DNA of 15,626 bases from Pseudomonadota bacterium (lineage in GTDB: Bacteria > Pseudomonadota > Alphaproteobacteria > Rhizobiales > Rhizobiaceae). The stretch is from contig QGUU01000010.1 of the NCBI GenBank assembly GCA_003242525.1, positions 1-15,626 on the forward strand. The letters are read 5' to 3'. The position numbers and the translations under genes were made by a program. Position 1 is the first letter of the stretch; the number at the start of each line of letters is the position of its first letter. A model generated the notes under the pieces. That model was not told the DNA's origin. It saw only the letters and a list, made by a program, of their open reading frames with translations, and ran no database searches. Of this stretch, positions 8,494-15,012 are shown piece by piece.

Positions 8494-9393
8494 GTGCTCG
8501 TGTCGCGCAGTATCGGCCTCTCCCACATCATTCGCCATGACGACGGCACCTCCACTGGAGTGTGGGGGCTGTATGTGCTCAAGAGCGCCTTCCAGCCGAT
8601 CTTTGCCTTCCGGCAAGGAAAGCTTGCCGTGGCGGCCTTCGAAGGGTTGGCGCGCCCGTTCCGAGATGGGAAATCACAGCCGCCCGGCACCTTCTTTTCG
8701 ACCTGCACAGCCGCAGACCGTCTGCACATAGAGACGCTGACGCGCACGCTCCATCTGCTCAACGCCGCCCATCTGCCCAAGGAGGCGGCGATCTTCGTGA
8801 ACTTCGATCCGTCCGTCTTCGTCGATCGTGCCATTGCGGAAACGGCTTTGCGCGAGATGCGGCTGGTTCTGCATGAGGCAGGTATCGACGCCAGTCGTAT
8901 CGTGTGCGAGGTTACTGAACAGCGCACCGCGACCCTCGATGTCCTGTTTCAGTTTGTTCAGGCATTGCGAGCGGATGGCTTCCGCATAGCGGTAGACGAC
9001 TACGGGTCGGACGATTCCGACATCAGCCGCATCAAGGATTTCAGGCCGGATATCGTCAAGTTCGATGCGCACTGGATCGCGCAGCTCATGGATTCCAGTG
9101 CCGGCTTCGCTCTCCTGAAGACGATGGTGCGTACCTTCGAAGACCAGGGCACCCGCACAGTTTTCGAGGGCATTGAAGAGAGCTGGCATCTCGATCTTGC
9201 CGAAAGGGCCGGTGTCTCGATGGTTCAAGGCTTTGCACTCGCGCGCCCGGAGGTGGCGCCGACTAGTTTCCACCTTTTGACGGAGACGCCGGCACCACTC
9301 ATATCGGCGCCGCCGGACGAGATGCTTGCGGCCGATGGCCCCGCCACCCGAGGCAGGAGTACCAGAGTCTTTGGCCGGCGGATGGCGTCATGA
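8494..9393 (+). CDS. EAL-domain protein, probable cyclic-di-GMP phosphodiesterase
   Basis: This protein of 299 residues is almost entirely one EAL domain (about 28-265), with no membrane segment or other domain, so it is cytoplasmic. EAL enzymes hydrolyse c-di-GMP to pGpG. The catalytic set appears complete: Glu50 in EGL (the EAL motif itself is varied), Asn103 in FVNFDP, Glu139 in CEVTE, Asp168-Asp169 in VDDYG, Lys189 in IVKFD, Glu225 and Glu228 in FEGIEE, and Gln245 in QGFALARP. The start is uncertain: GTG at 8494 or GTG at 8500, neither with a clear SD. The TGA overlaps the ATG of the next EAL gene in ATGA, so the two are translationally coupled. The N-terminal 25 and C-terminal 35 residues have no recognisable features. 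Enzymatic activity is inferred. Confidence 0.85.
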   Translation: MLVSRSIGLSHIIRHDDGTSTGVWGLYVLKSAFQPIFAFRQGKLAVAAFEGLARPFRDGKSQPPGTFFSTCTAADRLHIETLTRTLHLLNAAHLPKEAAIFVNFDPSVFVDRAIAETALREMRLVLHEAGIDASRIVCEVTEQRTATLDVLFQFVQALRADGFRIAVDDYGSDDSDISRIKDFRPDIVKFDAHWIAQLMDSSAGFALLKTMVRTFEDQGTRTVFEGIEESWHLDLAERAGVSMVQGFALARPEVAPTSFHLLTETPAPLISAPPDEMLAADGPATRGRSTRVFGRRMAS

Positions 9394-10247
9394 ACCAGCG
9401 GCAACACGTCCTTTGCGACCTCGCAGCAGCAATCCGCGCCGATGAGGTTGGGCTGGAATACGGCGTCTACGGCGACTATCGCCTGCGCTGCACCTGCCAG
9501 CCAATCTATTCCGTCGAGGCCAATCGGCTCAAACCCGTTGCGGTAGAAGCGTTCATGGAGGCGCATCGCGCAGGCGAGGTCGTGCCTTGGCAGGAATTCT
9601 TCTTCCAATTGCCCGAAAGGGACCGGCCGTTCGTGGAGAGCCTCTACAGGGCGCTGCATATACGCAACTATTTCCACATCGGGCTGGACGGGGGAGATCT
9701 GTTTCTGAGCTGCAGTCCCTCGGTGAAGGGCGATCATCGCCGCGCACTGGCCGAGATACGCTTCATGGCACAACGCCTCGGCGATTATGGACTGCATAGT
9801 TCCAGGCTGGTCTGCGAGATTGGAGGGCGGTGCGCCCTGGATGATGCCGCGCTCCTTTCAATGGTACGTGAAATGCGACGCAATGGCTTGCGCGTGGCCA
9901 TAGACGATTTCGGTATCGGACAGGTTAGCGAAGCCTGGGTGCGGCTGCTGGAGCCTGATATCGTCCGGATCGACGGCGGCTGGTTCAAGGAGCTTTGCCG
10001 CCACTTCGCCGCCGAGAAGCTGTTCCGTCCCCTGCTATCCCTGCTGCATGACCAGGGAGTCCAGGTCCTGGTCGAAGGCATCGAGCAGCCTGCGCAGTTG
10101 GGCGTGGCCCTGGAAGCAGGGGCGGACCTGTTGCAGGGCCTGCTGCTGGCGCGGCCGGTTCTGACCGGGACGCTGTTCAGCGCGGAGCCGCTTGAAATCA
10201 ACGAATTGCTGCGGCCGGCAGCCAAGGTGATCCCGCTGTTCGGCTGA
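9390..10247 (+). CDS. degenerate EAL-domain protein, possibly a c-di-GMP receptor or inactive partner
   Basis: This 285-residue protein overlaps the upstream EAL gene by four bases. The EAL fold is recognisable (about 30-262), with Glu53 in VEAF, Glu143 in CEIGG, Asp172-Asp173 in IDDFGIG, Glu229 and Glu232 in VEGIEQ, and Gln249 in LQGLLLARP. Two residues needed for metal binding and catalysis differ: the FVNFDP asparagine is Ser107 (FLSCSP) and the usual lysine of VKID is Arg193 (VRID). Catalysis is therefore probably weak or absent, although nucleotide binding could remain. Coupled translation with an intact EAL partner suggests a hetero-oligomer or a regulator of that partner. No membrane or GGDEF segment is visible. 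The residue comparison is direct; the role is inference. Confidence 0.82.
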   Translation: MNQRQHVLCDLAAAIRADEVGLEYGVYGDYRLRCTCQPIYSVEANRLKPVAVEAFMEAHRAGEVVPWQEFFFQLPERDRPFVESLYRALHIRNYFHIGLDGGDLFLSCSPSVKGDHRRALAEIRFMAQRLGDYGLHSSRLVCEIGGRCALDDAALLSMVREMRRNGLRVAIDDFGIGQVSEAWVRLLEPDIVRIDGGWFKELCRHFAAEKLFRPLLSLLHDQGVQVLVEGIEQPAQLGVALEAGADLLQGLLLARPVLTGTLFSAEPLEINELLRPAAKVIPLFG

Positions 10248-10338
10248 TCCATCAAGCGAACCGATATAATTCTTACAAAAGAACTGACTGGATCGCTGTC
10301 GTCCTACAGGTGATTGTCATGCCAGAACGGAGTTGCGC

Positions 10339-10983
10339 ATGACAATTCTCTACAGCATGGCCGACAGTGGCAATTGCTACAAGCCGAGACTCCTGTTGGC
10401 GAAGCTCGGCATACCTTTCACCATTGTCGAAGTGAGCTCGCGCACGGGGGCGACGCGCACGGCCGAGTACACGGCCAAAAACCCCAACGCCATGGTGCCC
10501 CTGCTTGAGCTCGATGACGGAAGGCGGCTGGCAGAGTCCAATGCCATCCTGCTTTATCTTTCCGAGGGAACGCGCTTCCTGCCGGCCGACCGGTTCGAAA
10601 GGGCGATCTGTTACCAGTGGCTGTTCTTCGAACAATACAGCCATGAGCCATACATAGCCGTACGCAAGGCTTTGCTGACCTATCCCGAGCGGGCGAAGGA
10701 AGCCACGCCGGAACGGCTGGCGGTAACGCTGGAGCGTGGCAACAAGGCGCTGGGGGTGATGAACCGGCGGCTTGAGGAAAGCCCGTTCCTTGCCGGAAGG
10801 TCCTTCAGCGTCGCCGATATCGCGCTTTATGCCTACACGCACAAGGCGGAGCAGGGCGGCTTCCAGCTCGAATTCTATCCGGCCATCCTGAAGTGGCTGG
10901 AGCGCGTGGAGGCAGACCCCGGCCACGTACCGATGGAATGGTCACCCGGAGCTAAGGAGGAGAGTCACGAGGTGCACGCATGA
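10339..10983 (+). CDS. glutathione S-transferase family protein
   Basis: This 214-residue cytosolic GST-type protein has an N-terminal thioredoxin-like domain (1-78) with a putative glutathione-activating Ser10 in MADSGNCYK, the cis-proline in MVPLL (Pro54) and the gamma-glutamyl-binding ESNAI (Glu67-Ser68). The all-helical C-terminal domain has the N-capping box SVADIALYAY (157-166). The ATG at 10339 is used because ACGGAG lies 7 bases upstream; a TTG two codons earlier is less likely. A TATAAT hexamer at 10265-10270 might be a -10, but no -35 partner is evident. Its stop overlaps the next GST gene by four bases. Substrates cannot be told; GSTs of this kind conjugate or reduce electrophiles and peroxides. 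Confidence 0.9.
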   Translation: MTILYSMADSGNCYKPRLLLAKLGIPFTIVEVSSRTGATRTAEYTAKNPNAMVPLLELDDGRRLAESNAILLYLSEGTRFLPADRFERAICYQWLFFEQYSHEPYIAVRKALLTYPERAKEATPERLAVTLERGNKALGVMNRRLEESPFLAGRSFSVADIALYAYTHKAEQGGFQLEFYPAILKWLERVEADPGHVPMEWSPGAKEESHEVHA

Positions 10984-11606
10984 TACTGATAGGGCAGTAC
11001 GATTCGCCGTTCGTGCGGCGCGTTGGAATTGCCATGACGCTCTATGGAATGCGGTTCGAGCACAGGCCGTGGGCCTCCATCGGCGACGCCGACAGGATAC
11101 GACCCTACAATCCGCTAACCCGGGTTCCCACCCTGGTGCTGGACGATGGCGACGTGATTATCGAAAGCCATGTCATTATCGACTATCTGGACAGCCTGGT
11201 GCCAGAGGAAACGGCAATGTATCCGCGCAAGGAGCCGGAGCGCCACAGGGCCCTGAAGGTTTCCGCCCTGGCGACCGGGCTGGCGGACAAATCGGTTTCA
11301 TTGTTCTACGAGCAGCGTCTTCACGCCGAAGCTTCTGGGTTCTGGGTGCAGCGCTGCCGGGCCCAGATTGAGGGCGCGCTCGCCTGGCTGGAGGAGGATC
11401 GGTCGGGCCGGTCGAGTGCGTTCTGGTTCGGAGAGCGGATCGGCCATGCGGATATTGCGGTCTCCGCCGCATTACGCCATCTCAACGACGCCCACCCCGA
11501 CATGATTTCGATGGACGGCTATCCGGCCCTCAAAGCGCACTGGGCGCATTGCGAGAGTTTGCCTGTGTTCAAGACGATCTCGCAGCCCTTTATCGCGCCG
11601 GCGTGA
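10980..11606 (+). CDS. glutathione S-transferase family protein, second of a coupled pair
   Basis: This 208-residue GST-type protein has Ser9 in YDSPFVRRV as the likely glutathione contact, cis-proline in RVPTLVL (Pro50) and ESHVIIDYLD (Glu62-Ser63), then a helical C-terminal domain with GHADIAVSAALRHL as the N-capping box. It starts within the stop of the upstream GST (ATGA at 10980-10983). An AGGAGG stands about 20 bases upstream, too far to be ideal, so re-initiation by coupled ribosomes is likely. The two proteins are clearly different in sequence, so this is not a recent duplication; they may form heterodimers or act in one detoxification route. A terminator follows 34 bases after the stop. 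Confidence 0.9.
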   Translation: MILIGQYDSPFVRRVGIAMTLYGMRFEHRPWASIGDADRIRPYNPLTRVPTLVLDDGDVIIESHVIIDYLDSLVPEETAMYPRKEPERHRALKVSALATGLADKSVSLFYEQRLHAEASGFWVQRCRAQIEGALAWLEEDRSGRSSAFWFGERIGHADIAVSAALRHLNDAHPDMISMDGYPALKAHWAHCESLPVFKTISQPFIAPA

Positions 11607-11639
11607 GGCCGAGCACCGGATGGGCTGGGGGCCGGTAAT

Positions 11640-11668
11640 AAAAAAGGCGGGATAAATCCCGCCTTTCT
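11640..11668. terminator. bidirectional terminator between the GST pair and cspA
   Basis: AAAGGCGGGA (11643-11652) pairs with TCCCGCCTTT (11657-11666) around TAAA. On the minus strand six U follow (A run 11640-11645), making it strongest for cspA read-through; on the plus strand TTTCT follows. The cspA 3' untranslated region would then be about 170 bases. Confidence 0.8.
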
Positions 11669-11794
11669 CGCTTAGGTAGCCTGACTGGGAGCGTTCGGGC
11701 CGGGCCGGCGGACAATCTGCCGCTTCGACTGATCGGATCCGCCCCGCTCCGGCGCGCTTGTCGCGCGGCCGCCAGTACATCCGTGACTTGCCGG

Positions 11795-11821
11795 GCGCTG
11801 CGGACGTCTCATCCGCTGCGC
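11795..11821 (-). other. stable hairpin in the cspA 3' untranslated region
   Basis: GCGCTGCGGA (11795-11804) pairs with TCCGCTGCGC (11812-11821) with one T-T mismatch. It starts about 11 bases after the cspA stop on the minus strand and has no T run, so it is not a terminator; it could protect the mRNA 3' end. The rest of 11669-11794 shows GC-rich self-complementarity but no gene. Confidence 0.35.
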
Positions 11822-11832
11822 GCCATGTCTAA

Positions 11833-12045
11833 TCAGGCTGCCTTGCTTAGAGATCCAGCTGCGGACTTGCCCGTACGGCGGTCCTGCTCGATCTCGAAGT
11901 TGATCTTCTGGCCTTCGACCAAGGTGGTGAGACCAGCCCGCTCGACGGCGGAGATGTGGACGAATACGTCACCGCCGCCATTGTCGGGTGCGATGAAGCC
12001 GTAACCCTTGGTGGCATTGAACCACTTGACGGTTCCCGTTGCCAT
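11833..12045 (-). CDS. cspA: cold-shock-domain RNA chaperone of the CspA family
   Basis: This 70-residue single cold-shock domain has RNP1 KGYGFI and RNP2 VFVHIS on the usual beta strands, after the standard start [10 protein letters not shown]. Such proteins bind single-stranded nucleic acid and melt RNA structures, aiding translation in the cold or in stationary phase. The ATG at 12045 is preceded by AAGGAA. The frame extends 10 codons further upstream, but without family similarity. The gene is monocistronic: its own promoter lies at 12184-12212, the leader is about 130 bases, and its terminator is probably at 11640-11668. A long leader is typical of cold-inducible csp genes, but several Rhizobiales paralogues are not cold-inducible, so the symbol marks the family only. 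Confidence 0.95.
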   Translation of the reverse strand: MATGTVKWFNATKGYGFIAPDNGGGDVFVHISAVERAGLTTLVEGQKINFEIEQDRRTGKSAAGSLSKAA

Positions 12046-12183
12046 TCTGCTGTTCCTTCGTTTGCATTCGTTCATGGAACCGGCTGTGCCGGAGTGTGAG
12101 TATCGAAATTTTGGAGATGGACGTCGGCAAACGCGAAGGATCGCGTGGTGCGGGTCAATCGGCCCGAAATATCAATGTTTCCC

Positions 12184-12212
12184 ATATAGTCTTGTCTTGG
12201 GGCTAAAACAAG
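12184..12212 (-). promoter_or_regulatory. cspA promoter with a long leader
   Basis: On the minus strand CTTGTT (12212-12207) and CTATAT (12189-12184) are exactly 17 bases apart, an excellent alphaproteobacterial sigma-70 match. The start would be near 12177, leaving about 130 bases of 5' leader before the cspA ATG. Confidence 0.65.
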
Positions 12213-12306
12213 GCGCAGTCCTGTCATTCCTGGTTTGGTATAAAGGAACGATCGGCGCCTGCCTGCGTTTCACGAGGTCCGGAGCTTGGGGAAGGGATGG
12301 CTCGCC

Positions 12307-12627
12307 ATGAGAACGATACTGATCACGCTTGGGTTTGTCCTGATCGCCGCAAACGCCTACGCAATCTCCCGTTATGATCCCACGCGGATGAGTTGCCGCA
12401 ACGTCCAGGCCACGGTCGCGGGTGACGGGGCTGTGCTGCTACGCTATCGCTCGCCTCGCAATCCCAGCCTCGTTCTCTATGATCGCTACGTGGCCTCGGC
12501 ACGGTTCTGCGCCAGGGATGAGATGCGGGCCCGCAGTTACGTGCCGAGCGCCGACCTGAATGCATGCCCTGTCTACAAGTGCAAGCGCGTGGAGCATGAC
12601 CGCCGTCGGCTCTTCCTCTTCCGCTAG
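12307..12627 (+). CDS. small secreted protein with four cysteines, unknown function
   Basis: This 106-residue protein has a clear Sec signal peptide (hydrophobic 3-17, cleavage after Ala-Tyr-Ala19). The mature part of about 87 residues starts ISRYDP and contains Cys30, Cys68, Cys87 and Cys92, an even number that fits two disulfides in the periplasm. It is rich in arginine and basic near the C-terminus. From memory, similar short proteins with YDPTRMSC and CPVYKCKR stretches occur across Rhizobiales, but no function is known to me. The ATG at 12307 is used because the signal peptide starts there and GAAGGGATGG lies upstream; an earlier TTG is in frame but unlikely. It converges on ogt with only 17 bases between the stops. 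Confidence 0.75.
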   Translation: MRTILITLGFVLIAANAYAISRYDPTRMSCRNVQATVAGDGAVLLRYRSPRNPSLVLYDRYVASARFCARDEMRARSYVPSADLNACPVYKCKRVEHDRRRLFLFR

Positions 12628-12644
12628 TCACGCGGACAGTGCAA

Positions 12645-13226
12645 TCAGAAACCGAAAGACGCTTGTGCGGATGGAGGTGGCCCGACCCTGACGCCCTCCA
12701 GGGCCAGAATCCGTTCCTTGGTGGCCGCTCCGCCCGGGGCGGAGAAACCTCCGATCTTGCCGCCGGCCGCCAAGATGCGGTGGCAGGGAATGACCAAGGG
12801 AACTGGGTTTGCCCCCAATGCAGCTCCCGTTTCACGTGCCAGGCCGGGATGCCCGGCACGTTTGGCCAATTCGCCGTAAGTCGTGACTTCGCCGAAGGCC
12901 AGCGTGCGCGCGGTTTCGTATACGGCCAGGCTAAAGGCATCAATGCCTCTGAGATCCACCGGAAAGCGCCGGAAATCCACCGGCTCGCCCGTCGCATAGG
13001 CCTGAATCGCATCGATCAGTTCGAGCACCCATTGCGGCCGTTTTCCGGCCGGTATTGAACCTTCGAGGCGAAACATTCGCCTTTCGACTGCTTCGCGGCT
13101 GGCCTGTGGCAGGCAAAGACGCGTCAGTCCCCTGTCACTCCAGGCCAAGCCAACGAAGCCAATCGCGGTTGTGAATATCGCGTGGCCGATAGCCGCAGGC
13201 CGAATTTTGCCGGCAATGCCATTCAT
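12645..13226 (-). CDS. ogt: methylated-DNA--[protein]-cysteine S-methyltransferase
   Basis: This 193-residue suicide DNA-repair protein moves alkyl groups from O6-alkylguanine to its own cysteine. The active site is IPCHRI with Cys148. The helix-turn-helix before it contains TTYGELA (Tyr117) and ARETGAALGANP, where Arg131 takes the place of the intercalating arginine; GGFSAPGG follows the active site. The first 90 residues form the variable N-terminal domain. No AdaA/AraC part is present, so this is Ogt-type rather than Ada. The ATG at 13226 follows a GGAGG at about 11 bases; the open frame reaches 40 codons further upstream without similarity. It is divergent from the transglycosylase gene. 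Confidence 0.92.
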   Translation of the reverse strand: MNGIAGKIRPAAIGHAIFTTAIGFVGLAWSDRGLTRLCLPQASREAVERRMFRLEGSIPAGKRPQWVLELIDAIQAYATGEPVDFRRFPVDLRGIDAFSLAVYETARTLAFGEVTTYGELAKRAGHPGLARETGAALGANPVPLVIPCHRILAAGGKIGGFSAPGGAATKERILALEGVRVGPPPSAQASFGF

Positions 13227-13402
13227 GGTGCGAGTTCCTCCCGGTGCGGTCGTTTTCACTCCGGCGCATGGACAAACCGGGAACAATATGACACTTCGGC
13301 TCCCAGGCCGCCACCCGAAACCTGCCGCCCCGCACCGATTGCCCATCCGCGACCGCTGGTGTAAGGAATTCCAACCTTCCGACCAACGGATGCGGTAACA
13401 GC

Positions 13403-14350
13403 TTGCCTTCTAAAGTCCTTCTTGCGCTGACCGGCGTTGCGCTTTCGACCGCGCTTTGCGGTTGCATGTCATCCGGCACGGTGACGCCAGCGTCCGGCTT
13501 CGCCGAGACCGCATCGATGAGCGAAGCCGACGCCGGCTATCAGCTGTCCCTGCCGGATACGGTGGCGGTGGTACCCGAGCCTTCGGGTCGTGCGGCTGGG
13601 CCGGCATCTGAAGGCACGCCGGTCGTGGCGGCCGCTGCCTTTGCCGGGCCTTCGCCGGGCGCGGCTGGTTCGATGCTTGCGGCTACGACGGTGACGGCAG
13701 GCCAACCAATTACGGAAAAGCTGGCCGTTGAGGCGCCGGACCCGAGCAGGGTTTTTCCTGACGCGCCGAGTCTGCCGGAGAGCGACGGAACGCTGGTCGC
13801 CTCAATCGAGCCAATCTCCTATGCGGGACCGGTTCCGGCCTATCTCGCACCAACTCCGGCGGCCTCCGGGAACGGCTTCGGCCACACGGCAGCCCCCAGG
13901 GGGCGCGGCGAGATCGAGAAGCTGATCGAAAAATATGCGGCGCTTTACGAGGTACCGGTCGAACTTGTGCGCCATGTCGTAAATCGCGAAAGCACCTTCA
14001 ACCCCAAGGCATACAACAATGGGCATTGGGGCCTGATGCAGATCAAGCACCAGACTGCCCGGGGGATGGGCTATCAGGGCCCGCCGAGCGGCCTTTTGGA
14101 CCCGGAAACGAATCTCAAATATGCGGTGAAGTATCTGCGCGGTGCGTGGCTGGTGGCCGGAGGCGACCAGAAGCGCGCCGATCGGCTGTACCAGACCGGA
14201 TATTATTATGAGGCCAAACGCAAGGGCATGCTGGAGGCGACCGGCATGGGCATCGACCGAAAGCGGCGCCGCGCCGCTGCGGAGGAAGTCGGCCCGGATC
14301 CCGAAAGGTTCGTGCGCCCGCCGGTCATTTCCGTGGCTTCGCCGAGCTGA
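13403..14350 (+). CDS. lytic murein transglycosylase lipoprotein (SLT domain)
   Basis: This protein of 315 residues starts at TTG 13403; no in-frame ATG or GTG fits the signal peptide. A lipoprotein signal ends in a lipobox LCGC (Cys21), pointing to membrane anchoring in the periplasm. Residues 25-165 are a low-complexity Ala/Pro/Val-rich linker. A family-1 SLT domain spans about 168-275 with the catalytic Glu196 in NRESTFNP, GLMQIK (210-215), then NLKYAVKYL and YQTGYYY. Such enzymes cleave the MurNAc-GlcNAc bond to form 1,6-anhydromuramyl ends during wall growth or secretion-system insertion. No secretion genes are nearby, so a general cell-wall role is likely. The C-terminal 40 residues are basic and then proline-rich. 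Confidence 0.9.
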   Translation: MPSKVLLALTGVALSTALCGCMSSGTVTPASGFAETASMSEADAGYQLSLPDTVAVVPEPSGRAAGPASEGTPVVAAAAFAGPSPGAAGSMLAATTVTAGQPITEKLAVEAPDPSRVFPDAPSLPESDGTLVASIEPISYAGPVPAYLAPTPAASGNGFGHTAAPRGRGEIEKLIEKYAALYEVPVELVRHVVNRESTFNPKAYNNGHWGLMQIKHQTARGMGYQGPPSGLLDPETNLKYAVKYLRGAWLVAGGDQKRADRLYQTGYYYEAKRKGMLEATGMGIDRKRRRAAAEEVGPDPERFVRPPVISVASPS

Positions 14351-14400
14351 TCACGGCAGCTCCCGAAACGACGCTTCAGCAGGCCGTGCCCGGCGGCGGA

Positions 14401-14429
14401 CTTAACCATCGCCGGTAGCATTCTGGTAT
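14401..14429 (+). promoter_or_regulatory. candidate promoter of the membrane-anchored protein gene
   Basis: CTTAAC (14401-14406) and TGGTAT (14424-14429) are 17 bases apart. The -35 is a near match and the -10 only partial. The start would be near 14436, about 40 bases before the ATG. Confidence 0.35.
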
Positions 14430-14474
14430 CGTGAAAATGCGACGTTTTTTTCTCATCCGACCTTAAGAGTCGCG

Positions 14475-14948
14475 ATGGTTGAAGGCAGCATGAACAAGAA
14501 AAAGACTGCCGAGCCTGCCGCCTCGATGAAAACTACCGGACAACACCAGAGATCGAAGTCCAGACTGGCCCTGCTCGCGCTGGCGCCGCTACTGCTTGCG
14601 GGTGCAGCCTATGGAACGTGGGCCATCTACGCGGAAGATGCCAACGCCGAAGCCGTCGAGATCGTGGTACCTCCTGAAATCGCGGCCGAATCCTCCTTTA
14701 CCCACAGTTTCGCCCTGTCGGTGCTGATCGCGCCCAACTGCGGCAAGGCCTATGTTCCCGCGCTGCGTGCGGCGAGCGATGCGGAAGTGATCGAGGACGG
14801 CGACTTGGCCAACCTGTCATGGCTGGCTGCGGCCCGCCGCGTTTCCGCCACCACGGCACGCTCCTGCGATTATCTGCGCCAGGAAGTGCGCGCCGCCGAG
14901 CTCCGCGCAGAGAAGTTGATGCAGGAGAAAGGCAACAAGGGGCACTAG
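14475..14948 (+). CDS. membrane-anchored protein of unknown function
   Basis: This protein of 157 residues has a basic N-terminus (to about 30), one hydrophobic segment (about 31-51, rich in Leu and Ala) and a soluble remainder of about 105 residues. By the positive-inside rule the remainder faces the periplasm. The soluble part has two cysteines (Cys89 and Cys131) that could form a disulfide, and a C-terminal amphipathic helix (about 132-152) rich in Glu, Arg and Ala. I do not recognise a family. The start could be ATG 14475 (AAGAG 5 bases upstream) or ATG 14490 (GAAGG upstream); both precede the hydrophobic segment. Codon and GC use look like the neighbours, so a real gene is likely. Confidence 0.65.
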   Translation: MVEGSMNKKKTAEPAASMKTTGQHQRSKSRLALLALAPLLLAGAAYGTWAIYAEDANAEAVEIVVPPEIAAESSFTHSFALSVLIAPNCGKAYVPALRAASDAEVIEDGDLANLSWLAAARRVSATTARSCDYLRQEVRAAELRAEKLMQEKGNKGH

Positions 14949-14954
14949 GACGTC

Positions 14955-14986
14955 CCTCGACGGCAGCAGCCGCCGACGAGGCCTTT
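14955..14986 (+). terminator. hairpin between convergent genes, possible weak terminator
   Basis: CCTCG (14955-14959) with CGGC (14961-14964) pairs with GCCG (14972-14975) and CGAGG (14977-14981), with one A-A mismatch between the two blocks. Only TTT follows on the plus strand, so termination would be weak. Confidence 0.4.
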
Positions 14987-15012
14987 CCCTGCCACTTCTT
15001 TCCCTGCCACTT
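14983..15012. repeat. perfect 15-bp tandem duplication at the 3' end of carB
   Basis: CTTTCCCTGCCACTT is present twice head to tail (14983-14997 and 14998-15012). The second copy ends inside the carB stop codon (TAA, minus strand 15013-15011), so the duplication lies just past the coding region and leaves the protein unchanged. Confidence 0.8.

Noticed and set aside
8674..9273. 199-codon minus-strand frame opposite the first EAL gene
   Set aside because: Shadow frame with no motif, while the plus strand has all EAL residues in order.
11472..11780. Small gene (for example rpsU) downstream of cspA on the minus strand
   Set aside because: The frame overlaps the end of the GST gene, crosses the terminator and shows no S21-like or other recognisable sequence.
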